Assembly (NCBI RefSeq): GCF_040054535.1
Contig: NC_090796.1
Span: forward strand, 12,008,001-12,072,000
DNA: 64,000 nt
Source of the DNA: Antennarius striatus
Taxonomy: Eukaryota; Chordata; Actinopteri; Lophiiformes; Antennariidae
Direction: 5' to 3'
In this document: positions 1 through 11,044 of the stretch, in pieces
How positions within the stretch are numbered: position 1 is the stretch's first letter
How the letters are laid out: each line of letters begins with the position of its first letter
Program-made: the position numbers and the translations under genes
The notes under the pieces: model-generated
What the model saw: the letters and a program-made list of their open reading frames with translations, nothing else
The model's database searches: none
What the model was told of the DNA's origin: nothing

Positions 1-1528
1 AACAGCCATGTTCAGATTACAGTTCATCCAGCGGTTTCTGACCGGACCAGCAGATCTGACGTGGAGAGGTGGCCAGCTGCATATTCAAACGTGTGAGTAA
101 CTTGGACTTGGATGCTGCACTGTTTTTAATGGACTCTAAGTTTCTAAAGTGAAATGGTTTGCCTCCGTTTTATCATGGTGTTTTTAAGTCATGGGCCCTA
201 TTTAAAAGCAGCCCAGGAAAAAGCTCTGACTCTCTGTTCTGGTTACTGAAGGAACCACTAGTGCATGGAGCCAGGCTGGATGTCTGCAGTGGAGCCACAC
301 CTGGGCTGTCTGCAGCGCTTTGCAGAACCGGGACCATGACCCTCCAGCAGCTGGTGGACAACGCCGGGCCAGCGTTGGCAGATGCCCAGGCTGTGAGCTC
401 CCTGCTGAATATCCAGTCCACCAGGGTGGCTCAGAGGGTGCTACAACTGTGGAGGCAAAGAAGGAGAGAAGCCTCCTCCTGGACTATAGTACAGGGACTG
501 TGCCAGACAGCAAAGATCCTTTCCCTGAGGTCCACATCAGTCCCCTGTCCCCTGGAGAACTGGAGGGTCCTCTCCTCGGAGATGACAACAAATCAGCCTG
601 CACACGGCCAACAAAAAAATACTGTACGAACAATGTGTAAAAGTAATCAACAAGAAAAGCCTGTGTGACAGAGCACCCACTACCTGGGCCAACAGGAAAA
701 TGGGAAATGGACCTGACCCGCAGTGGAGACTTTAAACAAAACTCCCCTCAAGAAAAAAACAGCCGACCTCCAGTGGAGGATTTTACATGGTTCCATCGGT
801 TCCAATGCTTTTATCTCTGTTTCTACCCCTGCGGTGTCCAGCCAGTGTCCCTTCTGTCCCCTTCGTGAAACAGTCTTTCATGCTTTCAGTGAGTGTGGGA
901 GACTTGCAGTGCTCTTCACTCTTCTAACGAATGTTTTTAATTTGTTCAATGAAAATTTTAGTATCAGGAAATTCATCTACGGTGCTGGGTACAATAGATC
1001 GAATCAGAGAAAGTGGCAGCTTTTAAATTTTATTTCTGGGGAGGCAAAACTTGCAATTTATGTGACCAGGAAGAGGAAAATTGAAAACAATACCGTTCAA
1101 GAAGCAGCTACTGTTTTCTGCTGTAACATCAGATGTCGCTTAAAACTAGAATTTGGTTTCTATAAATTGACAAAAGACCTGAATAACTTTAGGAACATCT
1201 GGTGTTACAAAAATGTCCTATGCACTTTAGTTGATGACCACCTCACTTTTGCAAACTTCCTGTTATAATGCACTAATTTTTATATTGTATTTCCCTTTAT
1301 TTCTTGGTGTTTAATGTTTTTGAGTGTTTAGTGTTTTTGAAATTTCATGTAATGAAAAAATTGTAAAATGTTCTAAATGTTCTAAATGTTAAATGTGATT
1401 GGAGTTTTTTTGGAAAAGATCTTCTGAGGCACTTAAATGCTTTCATCTAATGTAAAACTGCAAAATGTTTGAATGAGATTAAAGTGTTTTTGCAAAAATC
1501 AAATCTTTCTTTCTTTCTTTCTTTCTTT
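1..1528 (+). mobile_element. Tx1-like LINE, 3' end, decayed (copy 1)
   Basis: This is the 3' part of a non-LTR retrotransposon, running off the left edge of the window. Translations cover the C-terminal end of ORF2, downstream of the reverse transcriptase. They resemble the Tx1-type LINE proteins of fish and frogs: LFWLL near the start, then KKKTADLQWRILHG, a Cys-rich CPFC...ETVFHAFSEC segment, and KWQLLNF.SGEAKLAI. The frame shifts at least twice (frames change near 480 and again between about 640 and 720), so the copy is dead. The ORF2 stop is at about 1266. An AT-rich 3' UTR follows, ending in a TTTC tail at 1504-1528. Family assignment is from remembered motifs. Confidence 0.8.
1504..1528. 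repeat. (TTTC)n tail of LINE copy 1
   Basis: About six TTTC units close the 3' UTR of the first LINE copy and abut the start of the second copy. Confidence 0.9.
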
Positions 1529-2563
1529 AGTACAGGGACTGTACCAGACAGCAAAGATCCTTTCCCAGAGGTCCACATCAGTCCCCTGTTTGGAGAACTG
1601 GAGGGTCCTCTCCTCGGAGATGAACGACAGATCAGCCTGCACACGGCCAACAAAAAAATACTGTACAAACAATGTGTAAAAGTAATCAACAAGAAAAACC
1701 TGTGTAACAGAGCACCCACTACCTGGGCCAACAAGATGACGGGAAATGGACCTGACCCGCAGTGGAGACTTCTGTACAAACCTCCCCTCAAGAAAAAAAC
1801 AGCCGACCTCCAGTGGAGGATTTTGCATGGTGCCGTCGGTTCCAATGCTTTTGTCTCTGTTTTTGCCCCTGCGGTGTCCAGCCAGTGTCCCTTCTGTCCT
1901 CTTCAGGAGACAGTCTTTCATACTTTCAGTGAGTGTGGGAGACTTGCATTACTCTTCACTCTTCTAACAAATGTTTTTAACTTGTTCAATGAAAACTTTA
2001 GTATCAGGAAATTCATCTACGGTGCTGGGTACAATAGATCGAATCAGAGAAAGTGGCAGCTTTTAAATTTTATTTCTGGGGAGGCAAAACTTGCAATTCA
2101 TGTGACCAGGAAGAGGAAAATTGAAAACGATACCGCTCAAGAAGCAGCTACTGTTTTCTGCTGTAACATCAGATGTCGCTTAAAACTAGAATTTGGTTTC
2201 TATAAATTGACAAAAGACCTGAATAACTTTAGGAACATCTGGTGTTACAAAAATGTCCTATGCACTTTAGTTGATGACCACCTCACTTTTGCAAACTTCC
2301 TGTTATAATGCACTAATTCTTATATTGTATTTCCCTTTGTTTCTTGGTGTTTAATGTTTTTGAGTGTTTCGTATTTTTGAAATTTCATCTGATGAAAATT
2401 TGTAAAATGTTCTAAATGTTCTAAATGTTCTAAATGTTCTACATGTTAAATGTGATTGAAGTTTGTTTGGAAAAGATGTTTTGAGGCACTTAAATGCTTT
2501 CATCTAATGTAAAACTGCAAAATGTTTGAATGAGATTAAAGTGTTTTTGCAAAAATCAAAAAA

Positions 2564-2620
<57 letters not shown>
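1529..2620 (+). mobile_element. Tx1-like LINE, 3' end, decayed (copy 2, tandem)
   Basis: This is a second copy of the same LINE 3' end, in the same orientation and starting directly after the TTTC tail of copy 1. It begins at the sequence that lies at about 488 in copy 1 and is nearly identical to it by eye through the ORF2 end (stop about 2306) and the 3' UTR. Its reading frame is better preserved: one frame is open from 1469 to 2308, crossing the junction. It ends in a longer TTTC tail (2565-2620). It is 5'-truncated, as is usual for LINE insertions. The tandem arrangement is unusual and is treated as a finding. Confidence 0.8.
2565..2620. repeat. (TTTC)n tail of LINE copy 2
   Basis: Fourteen TTTC units close the 3' UTR of the second LINE copy. 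Host single-copy sequence appears to start right after. Confidence 0.9.
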
Positions 2621-3252
2621 AACTTCAATAACAGTGAGATTTATTTGTGAGCAAAGCATCACATTTTAGTGTGAGGTCATGTCTTATCAATAAAAAAAAT
2701 AAAAAGAGAGATATTGATTGCATAACTTACTCTCCTGATGGAGCGTGCTGTAGCCTAAAGCTGAGAACAAATAGCTTGTGTTGTGCTGACACGCACATCA
2801 GCTAAACTGGGTGAACACACTGACACAAATAACTGCAATTTATTTTGCTTCTGCCTCTCACATACTGACAGTTTTGGTATGAAGCTTCCATTGTGGATCA
2901 TTTCTACTTCAAAGACAAAAAAAAAAGCTGTCTTAACATTTTTGTTATAAAATGTTGTTATAAATGCTGATATCCCCTGCTGTTTTTTACACCCCCCCAA
3001 CCCGCAGCTGTTTGACAGACCCCATGGCAAATCAATGTCACACATCAAATGATGACACCAAGCGATTGGAAAGTTGCAATTAAAATGGTAGTCATGGAAA
3101 CAACCTAGTCTTTTTTTCCATCCATCAATCGATGAGGTTGGCAGGAAGTGGCAAGGAGAACCCCTGTTCCACATCCAGAGACAGACGCCTGAGTCCTCCA
3201 GAGTGGGTTAGTCGGACAACAGGACACAGTGACAAGGGAAGACTGTGAAAAG
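2621..3252 (+). promoter_or_regulatory. BTBD17 upstream region and 5' UTR
   Basis: This is the gap between the LINE tail and the BTBD17 start codon. It must hold the 5' UTR and probably the promoter, unless a further upstream non-coding exon exists. I see no clear TATA box or CpG-rich block. It is AT-rich, with one short C-run near 2991. No gene is seen on either strand. Confidence 0.35.
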
Positions 3253-6234
3253 ATGGTAAAAAAACTTCACAACTTTTTTATTGGGATGCTGCTTCTGGCT
3301 CTCTGTCTGCGCTCAGCGGCAACTGCTGCAGGTAATTCATTGTTCAGCTCATTCGTAATGGTTGTTATCATTTGGTGCAGTCTTTAATGAAACACAACTT
3401 TCTCTGTACTCCAACACAAAGAATTTACTAAGTCTATATTGCTTGATGATTCTGGGTGTGCAGGTCCATATATGTGTTAGTGTTTAGAAGTGTATTTAAA
3501 TGTTCAGAAAGTTCGCGCTTGAATTATAACAACATGTTGTAAAGGACACTGAAATTCTATTTTTAAATATACTTCATCCTCACAACTTTATTCTCTTTTT
3601 TATTGGGTGAAGCAAAATTGTTTTACGTCTTTCTTCCTTTTGGCTGTAGCCTTGGAGAAAACATTTTAACCTCCCAGAGGACATCTCTGACTGAATTACT
3701 ATTGCTTTCATCTATACACAGTTAAAAGCTCAAAATTTTATTTTTATGTCTGTTTTCATCTGGAGTAAAGAAAACCATTGTTAAAAACACGAGTTAGTAA
3801 ATGGAAATCACACTTTGCCAATATGACTAAAGGCTAAAGTCCCTACTAGAGCAGCCACGGTCTGGGTGGGTATTGAGTTGGAGGAGGGGTTGGATAGCTA
3901 CCACTGCCTCAGCTGAGACAAAACTTTAATTAAACGTGACCCACAATCCTTCATTGTCCAGACAGTGTGTGCAGCAGGATAAATCAATGGCATGGATTTG
4001 GATGATACTGACCCACTCTTTGCCCCAGTAAATTCCTGATCTGCAACTTCTGTACATTCCTCTGAGAAATCATTGCACTTTTTAATTGCCCATAAATAAT
4101 TTTTTCAGCACTGCCTCTTGCATCCAGTCTAATCGTTCCTCCATTCCCATACAGCTGGCATGATTAGAGTAGAAGGGGCTCAGGACCGAGGGGACACCAT
4201 CAGTCACTCCTTGAGTGTGGTGCAGCGCCTGGAGGCCCTGCTGGTTCAGGGGAACGGTAGCGACGTGCCACTTAGGGTGGAGACTCCCAATGCTGATGAG
4301 GTCAAAGTGATCCAGGCTCACTCGCTGGTGCTCTCCCTCCAGAGCTCTGTGTTTGAAGAGATGCTGCTGAACCACAACGGCAGTGTGCTGGTCCTGAAAG
4401 AGAGCTCTGACTGTGCTGCTGTGTTTGACAAGTTCATCAGGTGATCAATAGGGAGGATGCTATGCTTTCAACATGATATGAGAGAGGCATCATGCCATCA
4501 CTTGTTCCTAACTGAGTGAAATGATCAAGAAATAACTGAGTGCTATGCCTTAATAGTTGTTTAAATACTCTAAACACTATGGCAAAGTCCTAGAACATAA
4601 GACGCACAGAACCATCAGTTTTCTTAGGGGCTTTACAGTCTTACAGTCAGATGACAATCAGAAAGAAAAAGCAGCATGACATGCTTTCATTCTGATGATT
4701 TTACAAGAAAATGTTTGACATGTATGAATGAGGTACTGTAAAGAACCTGGTTTATGCCTAATGAATGAATGAAAAATCCCTGAACTGTCTGAGTTCAGGG
4801 ATTATTCAGGCTGCAGTAAAGCTAAGACACACATAAAATTAGGTTTCATGATCAAACATACATCATGATATGCAATGCTTATGTGTCTGAAGGTAAGGAC
4901 AGTCAAGTTCTCTCACTGTTGTGTTTCCCAAGATTTCCAAGGCATTTCAGTTCAGAAATTCAGGATGTATTTAATATAATATGTATTTACTTTTCTACTG
5001 CAACCTATGTCCTTAAGAGTAACAGGTGTTTGTTAACCTGTTAGCTGTAGTGACTACCTTCAGGCAAAATGTTATAATTTTTTATTTATGTTGTCATTTA
5101 ATGAAAGAGGAAAAATAGTAAATACTGAGCTTCAAATCCTCTTCCTTGTCCTCCCTGAGCAGGTACCTTTACTGTGGAGAGATTTCTCTGCGTTTGGACC
5201 AGGCTACATCTTTACACAAGCTGGCCTCTAAGTACCAAGTTATGGGCCTCCAGCAGGGCATCACCCAATACATGACCCAGAATCTGGCGCGGGACTCTTC
5301 AGGCCATGTAGCAAGCTGGTATGAGTACGCCCTGCAGGCTGGGGATATTACTTTGAAGGACAGTTGTCTCCAGTACATGGCTTGGAACCTGTCATCAATG
5401 CTGCAGAGCAGAGAGTGGGTAACCATCAGTAGCCACCTGCTCATGTCCTTGCTGCTGCGCTCCGACCTGGTCCTACAGAGTGAGATGGAACTCTTTGCAG
5501 GGCTGGAGGCTTGGATCATTCAGAATGAACCTGATGGGCTGACAGCAGAAAATGCCTTGAGAGCTGTACGCTTCGCCATGATGCCACCGCGGGAGCTCTT
5601 CCGCCTGCAGACTCAGTCATCGGTCCTGGCTCGTTATCAGGAGTCCGTGCGTGACCTGTTTTACATGTCTTATCAGTTTCACTCAGCATCACCGCTACAC
5701 ATGGCCAAATACTTTGATGTGAACTGCAGCCTCTTCATTCCCAGGAACTACTTGTCACCGCTCTGGGGGTCACCGTGGATCATCAGCAACCCCACTCGGG
5801 ATGATAGAAGCACAAGTTTTCAAACCCAGCTCGGGCCAAGTGGTCATGACACCAGCAAACGCGTGACATGGAATGCGCTGTTCTCTCCACGTTGGTTACC
5901 CCTCAGCATGAGGCCAATGTACACGGAGACCGGCGCCATGCAACCAACACGAGTGGAGGGAGGACGCCCTCGAATCATTGTCACACCAGCGACATCCAGC
6001 GCAGATTTTGCTGGGGTAAACTTTCAGAAGACGGTGCTGGTGATGGCTCAGCAGCAGGGGAGGGTGGTGGTGAAACACGTCTACAATTTCCACCAGAGCA
6101 CGGAGGAAAACGGAGATTTCTTGGCTGAGGCCGACCTGTACCGCCGTACGTCTGAGCACCTCATCGACAGCTCGCTCGTCCTCCACATTGTGGTGAAGCC
6201 GCTGTACCAAACCCTCGTTACAGCCAAGAATTGA
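3253..6234 (+). CDS. btbd17: BTB/POZ domain-containing protein 17 (3 exons)
   Basis: The coding exons are 3253-3331, 4155-4440 and 5163-6234. Joined, they give 1437 nt, or 478 aa plus TGA, the length I recall for human BTBD17. All introns are GT-AG and the joins keep frame (codons 27 and 122 are split). Residues 1 to about 25 form a signal peptide (basic MVKK, then a hydrophobic core ending in A-rich sequence). A BTB domain spans roughly 48-160 (SDVPLRV, IQAHSLVLSLQS, YLYCGEISL). A BACK domain spans about 165-275. The conserved C-terminal part carries TSFQTQLGPSGHD and SFQ/NFQKTVLV-type segments typical of this family. The protein is thought to enter the secretory pathway, and its molecular role is poorly known. 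It resembles galectin-3-binding protein but has no SRCR domain, which argues for BTBD17. An N-glycosylation sequon (NGS) lies at residue 60. Confidence 0.95.
3332..4154 (+). other. BTBD17 intron 1
   Basis: This is a phase-1 intron with GTAATT donor and ACAG acceptor. I see no other gene or recognised repeat in it. Confidence 0.85.
4441..5162 (+). other. BTBD17 intron 2
   Basis: This is a phase-2 intron with GTGATC donor and GAGCAG acceptor. It holds a perfect 12-bp hairpin at 4775-4803 and no recognised mobile element. Confidence 0.85.
4775..4803. repeat. Perfect 12-bp inverted repeat (hairpin) in BTBD17 intron 2
   Basis: The arm AATCCCTGAACT (4775-4786) is followed by the 5-nt loop GTCTG and the exact reverse complement at 4792-4803. 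The stem does not extend further, since the flanking bases do not pair. It is too short to be a typical pre-miRNA. Confidence 0.8.
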
Positions 6235-6640
6235 CCCCAACCTTCCTCTTTGAGTGTCCTTACCTTACCGCACACAATCCCACCCTCTGAGGCAACACGT
6301 CGCCCATATCACATCATTGGGACATGGATCTGAAATCCTTCTCGTGTGTGATCATTTGTGATCATTTTGTCTTTGTCTCACATAACTTCGTTCACATTGT
6401 GCAACTTACACAGTACAGGGTCACTCAAGTCTGTGTGTAAAATCTTTATAAAACATGTCTTGATATACTCTTATTTTTTATCATCAAAAAAATTCTATAA
6501 TACTGTGAAACTACTGACACTTGTATTTCATTTGACTAAGTCTTTCCTGAAAAGTCCTGCTCTTGATGTCAGTATCAATTGAAGCACCAATTCATGAATT
6601 GACATCTGAGAATGGTCTGTAATAAATACAATTGGTCCTC
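6235..6640 (+). other. BTBD17 3' UTR with AATAAA signal
   Basis: This follows the BTBD17 stop codon. A canonical AATAAA at 6621-6626 is the first strong polyadenylation signal, so the transcript probably ends near 6640. Further AT-rich sequence makes alternative later sites possible. Confidence 0.5.
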
Positions 6641-7560
6641 CTGCTAGTTCAATTAAAACCTACCACAAGAACCTCTTTTATGAAAAAGAAAAACATGTAT
6701 TTGTGCTGTGTTTTTTAAGATTTATACTTTTTGTTGAAAAAAAATTGTATTTGTGTGTATATGGTTCTTGAGGGCCTCCTGACATGCTTCTGTCTGTTGT
6801 TTTGTGCTATTACTCCATTTTCAACTAAGGGGACAAAGTAAGCGCTACTTTGGTGATTTGCAGATCAAACTACATATTAATGTCCAAACCCCCATTTCAG
6901 TGAAGAAATGTCCTCTCCTTCTGTGGTTTTGACACTACATACACACTGCTTTACGAAACGATCACCCTAATCACATTTACTAGAAGTAGTAGTTGGTTAG
7001 ATGTCTCAATGATTGCTCAACATTCAAACATTGCGTCTCTATTTTATAACTTCCACATGTATTAAAAAGTGTATACACTACTATATAAAATTAATATTGA
7101 CTGAAAATAGTTATAGTTCTGGTCTCGTTTAATGAAACTGTATCAGCAGCATTTTAACAACTCATCACATGTCAACTTCAAATAGAAATAACATCATTAA
7201 CTTCAATAAGACATTTTTGACCTGACAATTACCAAATCGTTGCTTCATGTTGTTAGGTTGTTACTTTTATATTTTCCTTCAATGGGTGCAAGAGGTGGAT
7301 CCAGTGTATACTTCTTACTGAAGTATTTTGTTATTAGTTCATTATTTTATGTTTTTTGCTGTTTCGTGGATTACTTTAACTTCATAATAAATATGTTTAC
7401 TACAGTTTTGAAAGTAAACCTGAAGTTGTCCTGGCTGTCATTTCACCGTTACGGAAAGAAATATTGCACATTGCAATAAGTGTAAGCTGCATGTACATTT
7501 GGTCACAACATTTATTTATATATATAAAGTATTAAAAATATTGTTCTACAGTAAAAGTCC
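6641..7560. other. Intergenic gap between BTBD17 and MAP2K6
   Basis: This is AT-rich sequence with no convincing open frame or recognised mobile element. The two genes are tandem on the plus strand. Confidence 0.5.
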
Positions 7561-8029
7561 TCCTCTGCATTGTTACTGTTCGGCTTTTGCAGCACATCTC
7601 ATCGCAGACTACGGTACTCTGTAAACGGGTGAGGCATTTGATGAACTTCATTTCCCACGATTCTTCGCGCTCCAAGCAGGAAGAACATTCTCTCGCAGGG
7701 GTTCACACTGATCCAAGTTAGGAGCTTTCAGCTGCCAGCCTTGGCCCATCATGTAACTGCTCCGGAGAATTATTTGCAGTGCAATTGCAAAATTACCTCT
7801 TTCCCCGACGCCGGTGGGGGCTGTGCAATTCTAACATCTCATTTTGCACGGACACGCACGCCTCGGACGCAAAAAGGCTCCAAGTGCATGAAGATCGAGG
7901 CTTGTATTTTTGCATCTTTGTTGCAAAGCAAGCCAGTGACGCTCCAGTGCGAGGGCGATGGAGGGAGGGAGTGAGAAAGAAGGCAAAGTCTTTTGTGCTT
8001 CCCCTCCCCCTCATCAAAGCAAAGGGGAA
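7561..8029 (+). promoter_or_regulatory. MAP2K6 promoter/5' UTR region
   Basis: This block has more CpGs than the AT-rich DNA upstream and leads directly into the first coding exon. Positions 7644-7663 read AACTTCATTTCCCACGATTC, which resembles the ACTACAATTCCCAGNATGC site bound by ZNF143/THAP11 at many vertebrate promoters. The match is imperfect. No TATA box is evident. The transcription start cannot be placed. An in-frame upstream ATG lies at 7958. Confidence 0.4.
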
Positions 8030-11008
8030 ATGTCTCAGCCAAAGGGAGGTAAGAATATCAAACCGATCTGTGCAAAACTCCCGATATGCAATCACTGCTG
8101 CACGGCTTGCAACATGCACTGCTGCAGCCCGAGCACGGCCGGTGCATTTTAAAGTTAGACGGCTTAGAAGGGTCAGTTGCATTTCCTGTTTTAAGATCTT
8201 CCCCTTTGCACAGTTCCTGGTAAGACGATGCTCTGTGTGCTCCTATCGACGTTATTAGCAACATATAGACGGGGATGTGGAGCTCAGTTGCGCCTTTTAT
8301 AGTCACTAGATAGACAAGGACATTGCAACTCTTTTATAATAAACTCTGCACGAGTTTGTGCATCTGCCTTCTGCTCATGGCTCCAGGTAAATAATGAAAG
8401 CCATATCTTGTGCAGGACTACAAATATGGTTTGTTGCAACGAGACAACGTGACGTGACAACTTGCAACTGTCAAGTTTGAGTGGTTAATGGGTGCAGGTT
8501 TTTTTTCTTCTTCCTGCTTTGTGATGGGAAATCTATTTATAGAATAAGTTGTGAGCATTTAGGAGGTGGTGAGTTCAAGAACAGAGGCTTGTTTAGGATG
8601 TAAATACAGGCTGTCCCATTATGTCAGCTGCTCATCCTGTCCAGACCACTGGTTAGGAGTCAAAGCCCCTGGTGAGGGGCCACTGATGTTCAGAGTTTTG
8701 CCCAGCATGTGTACAAAAGCACACAAGTCACACTTTGACCCCATCTTATTTGCCGTGCAGGAACAGTAGGGGCTGTGGAGAAAATGTCCTGCAGCCAGAG
8801 AGCTCTTTGAGTCCAATGCAACTTCCAGAGAAATTGCAGCTGCAGCACAGGCAGTTGAGACATTTTTCCTCCCCTCTACATGTTTTCCAAGAAGTCCAAA
8901 CTGAGGCTGGCTCATTGCACAACATGCAAAACACACACACACAAACACAGTTAGAGGCTGTGCAGGTAGGAGAGAGAGCCCCCGATGGTCAAGGCCTCTC
9001 ACTGTTGATCTGGTACAGTCAATTGTTCGCCCACCTACACAGAGGAACTGTCTTGTTGCAGCCAGTTCATCTTGTGATGACTAATGCCCAGACATTTTTT
9101 TTTTATTGTCCATAGATGAATGGGACTTTTGTGACAGTGGTAGTAGGTCTCTTTTATTGTGCGCTGCAGAAAATGTAGGCTGAACAAAACAAGTTTTTAA
9201 TCCCTCAGCCAATGTAGTCACTCAGTTGAGTTTTGACTCAGTGAAGTTTTTTTTTGCTATCGACAAAATGACAAAACCAGCTCTGTCAGTCATCTTCAGG
9301 CGTCGCGAATGATTCTGCTGTAGCTGTGTGACAACCAATCATTTGGAGGCACTGTGATGACCATGTTAGTTTGGTCATTTGTCTGTCCCTGGAATTTGAG
9401 GAAATTCTCTGAAAGGCTAATTAATTTATGTTTTTGTCGACCAATATGTGGAGGAGATGATTTTATAAAATCATATTGTTGCCAATAATCCAATCAGGTG
9501 ATGATAAATATTGTATCTCAGCAAAGTGACATCTTCATGGCCACATCAAGAGTCATTACAGTATATTCTAATAGTGATGCTTCTTTTAGAGGCCCTTAGC
9601 TGAAAATAGATGTGTTGTGATTAGGCAATAACAGTGTATGAATAGTACCATTAAAAAGCTGGGGTTTTTTTGCTAAAAATGTTCTTGCACTTGCACATAA
9701 TTACTGGATTTCTGACAAAGCAATTTTCTGTGTGTTTCAGTTAATTCTACCAGACAATGCTAGATTACTCCGCTCTGCTTTTCCTTCTGTTCTCATATCT
9801 CCTTCTCGAGCTTTTCCCTGCGTAATAGTTTTCACCCTTGCCATAGTATGCTGTGCCGAGTGCTGTTGTGTGCTCGACTGACAGATGCATCCCACCCAAC
9901 TCCTGTCCTCCTGCAGGCCTCGCGCCCCCTGCACAAATGTCCCCTCTTGTCATGCAAATAGAGGCTGCATGTACAGATACTAAATTTGCCTGGTCAATTG
10001 TTGGACCAGTCGGTCCCATTGTGGCTGCGACAGTAGATTTGTTAAGAGCATTGTCCAGATGATCCACTGAACTATTCTCTTTTCATAAGGGTGACTGACT
10101 AAGCATGTACTTCTAGATTTTACTATAGCCATTACTAGAAACCACAAATTGAACAATATATATATTTAAAAAATCCTGCTTATTTCAGCTTTATTGCTGG
10201 CAAGCAGAGTTGTATCTCACAGCTGTGAGCTATCAGCAGGAATTTTTTGTTGTAATGAAGTTAAACAATGAGCGTCTAGTGAAAATGACTGACATATACT
10301 GTAAATTCAGGATTCCTTTCAACCTGGAGTAACCCTCTTGGTCGTGATGGCAACAGGTTTTCTGTTTTGGTTTTTTTTTCTGCAGAAATGTGATGAGAAT
10401 GGGGTTGAGGTCGGGGAGGGAGGGTTGTCACACTGTGGCACAGCCTTGCATTGCCAAACAGTGGATGCAAATATTGCAACTGGGTGCAGACATAAATCTG
10501 CAATTGCCTGGCAAATTTATAAGAATTAAATCTAGAATTAGCCCCTGTGGCAATATGCTTAAGTGACTCTTTGATATCTTGCATTTGATAACAATTTAGG
10601 AAAGCGGCTGCACTAGATGGATTTTGTGCATGAGAGGAGTCTGGAGATACTGCTTCACCAAATATAACCCTCCAGCCAGCTGTTTTTAAAAAAAAAATTT
10701 TTATTGCACCGGTGTTAAAATAAAACAACTTATCACCAGCTTCAATTAACATCTCTGTGCTAATTGGAAAATGTTGTGGTAGTTTATCATTGAAGGTGTG
10801 TGTAGAAAGAAAAGACTCTCATAGTGAAACAAGTAAAGCTGCAGACTGTATGCATACCTAACTATATTTATGCATTTTAGAAGAATCTGAACAACAGTCT
10901 GAAACACTATGATGTCGAATTGAATAATAGGAAGCACAAAAAATATCATCAAGTATTGCAAATTATTTGAAGAAATAATCTTCAAATAATTGGTTGCATT
11001 ACATCGTT

Positions 11009-11044
<36 letters not shown>

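Noticed and set aside
5146..5162. ATG-like start just before BTBD17 exon 3
   Set aside because: It lies in the intron. The AG at 5161-5162 is the acceptor, and the protein continues in frame from exon 2.
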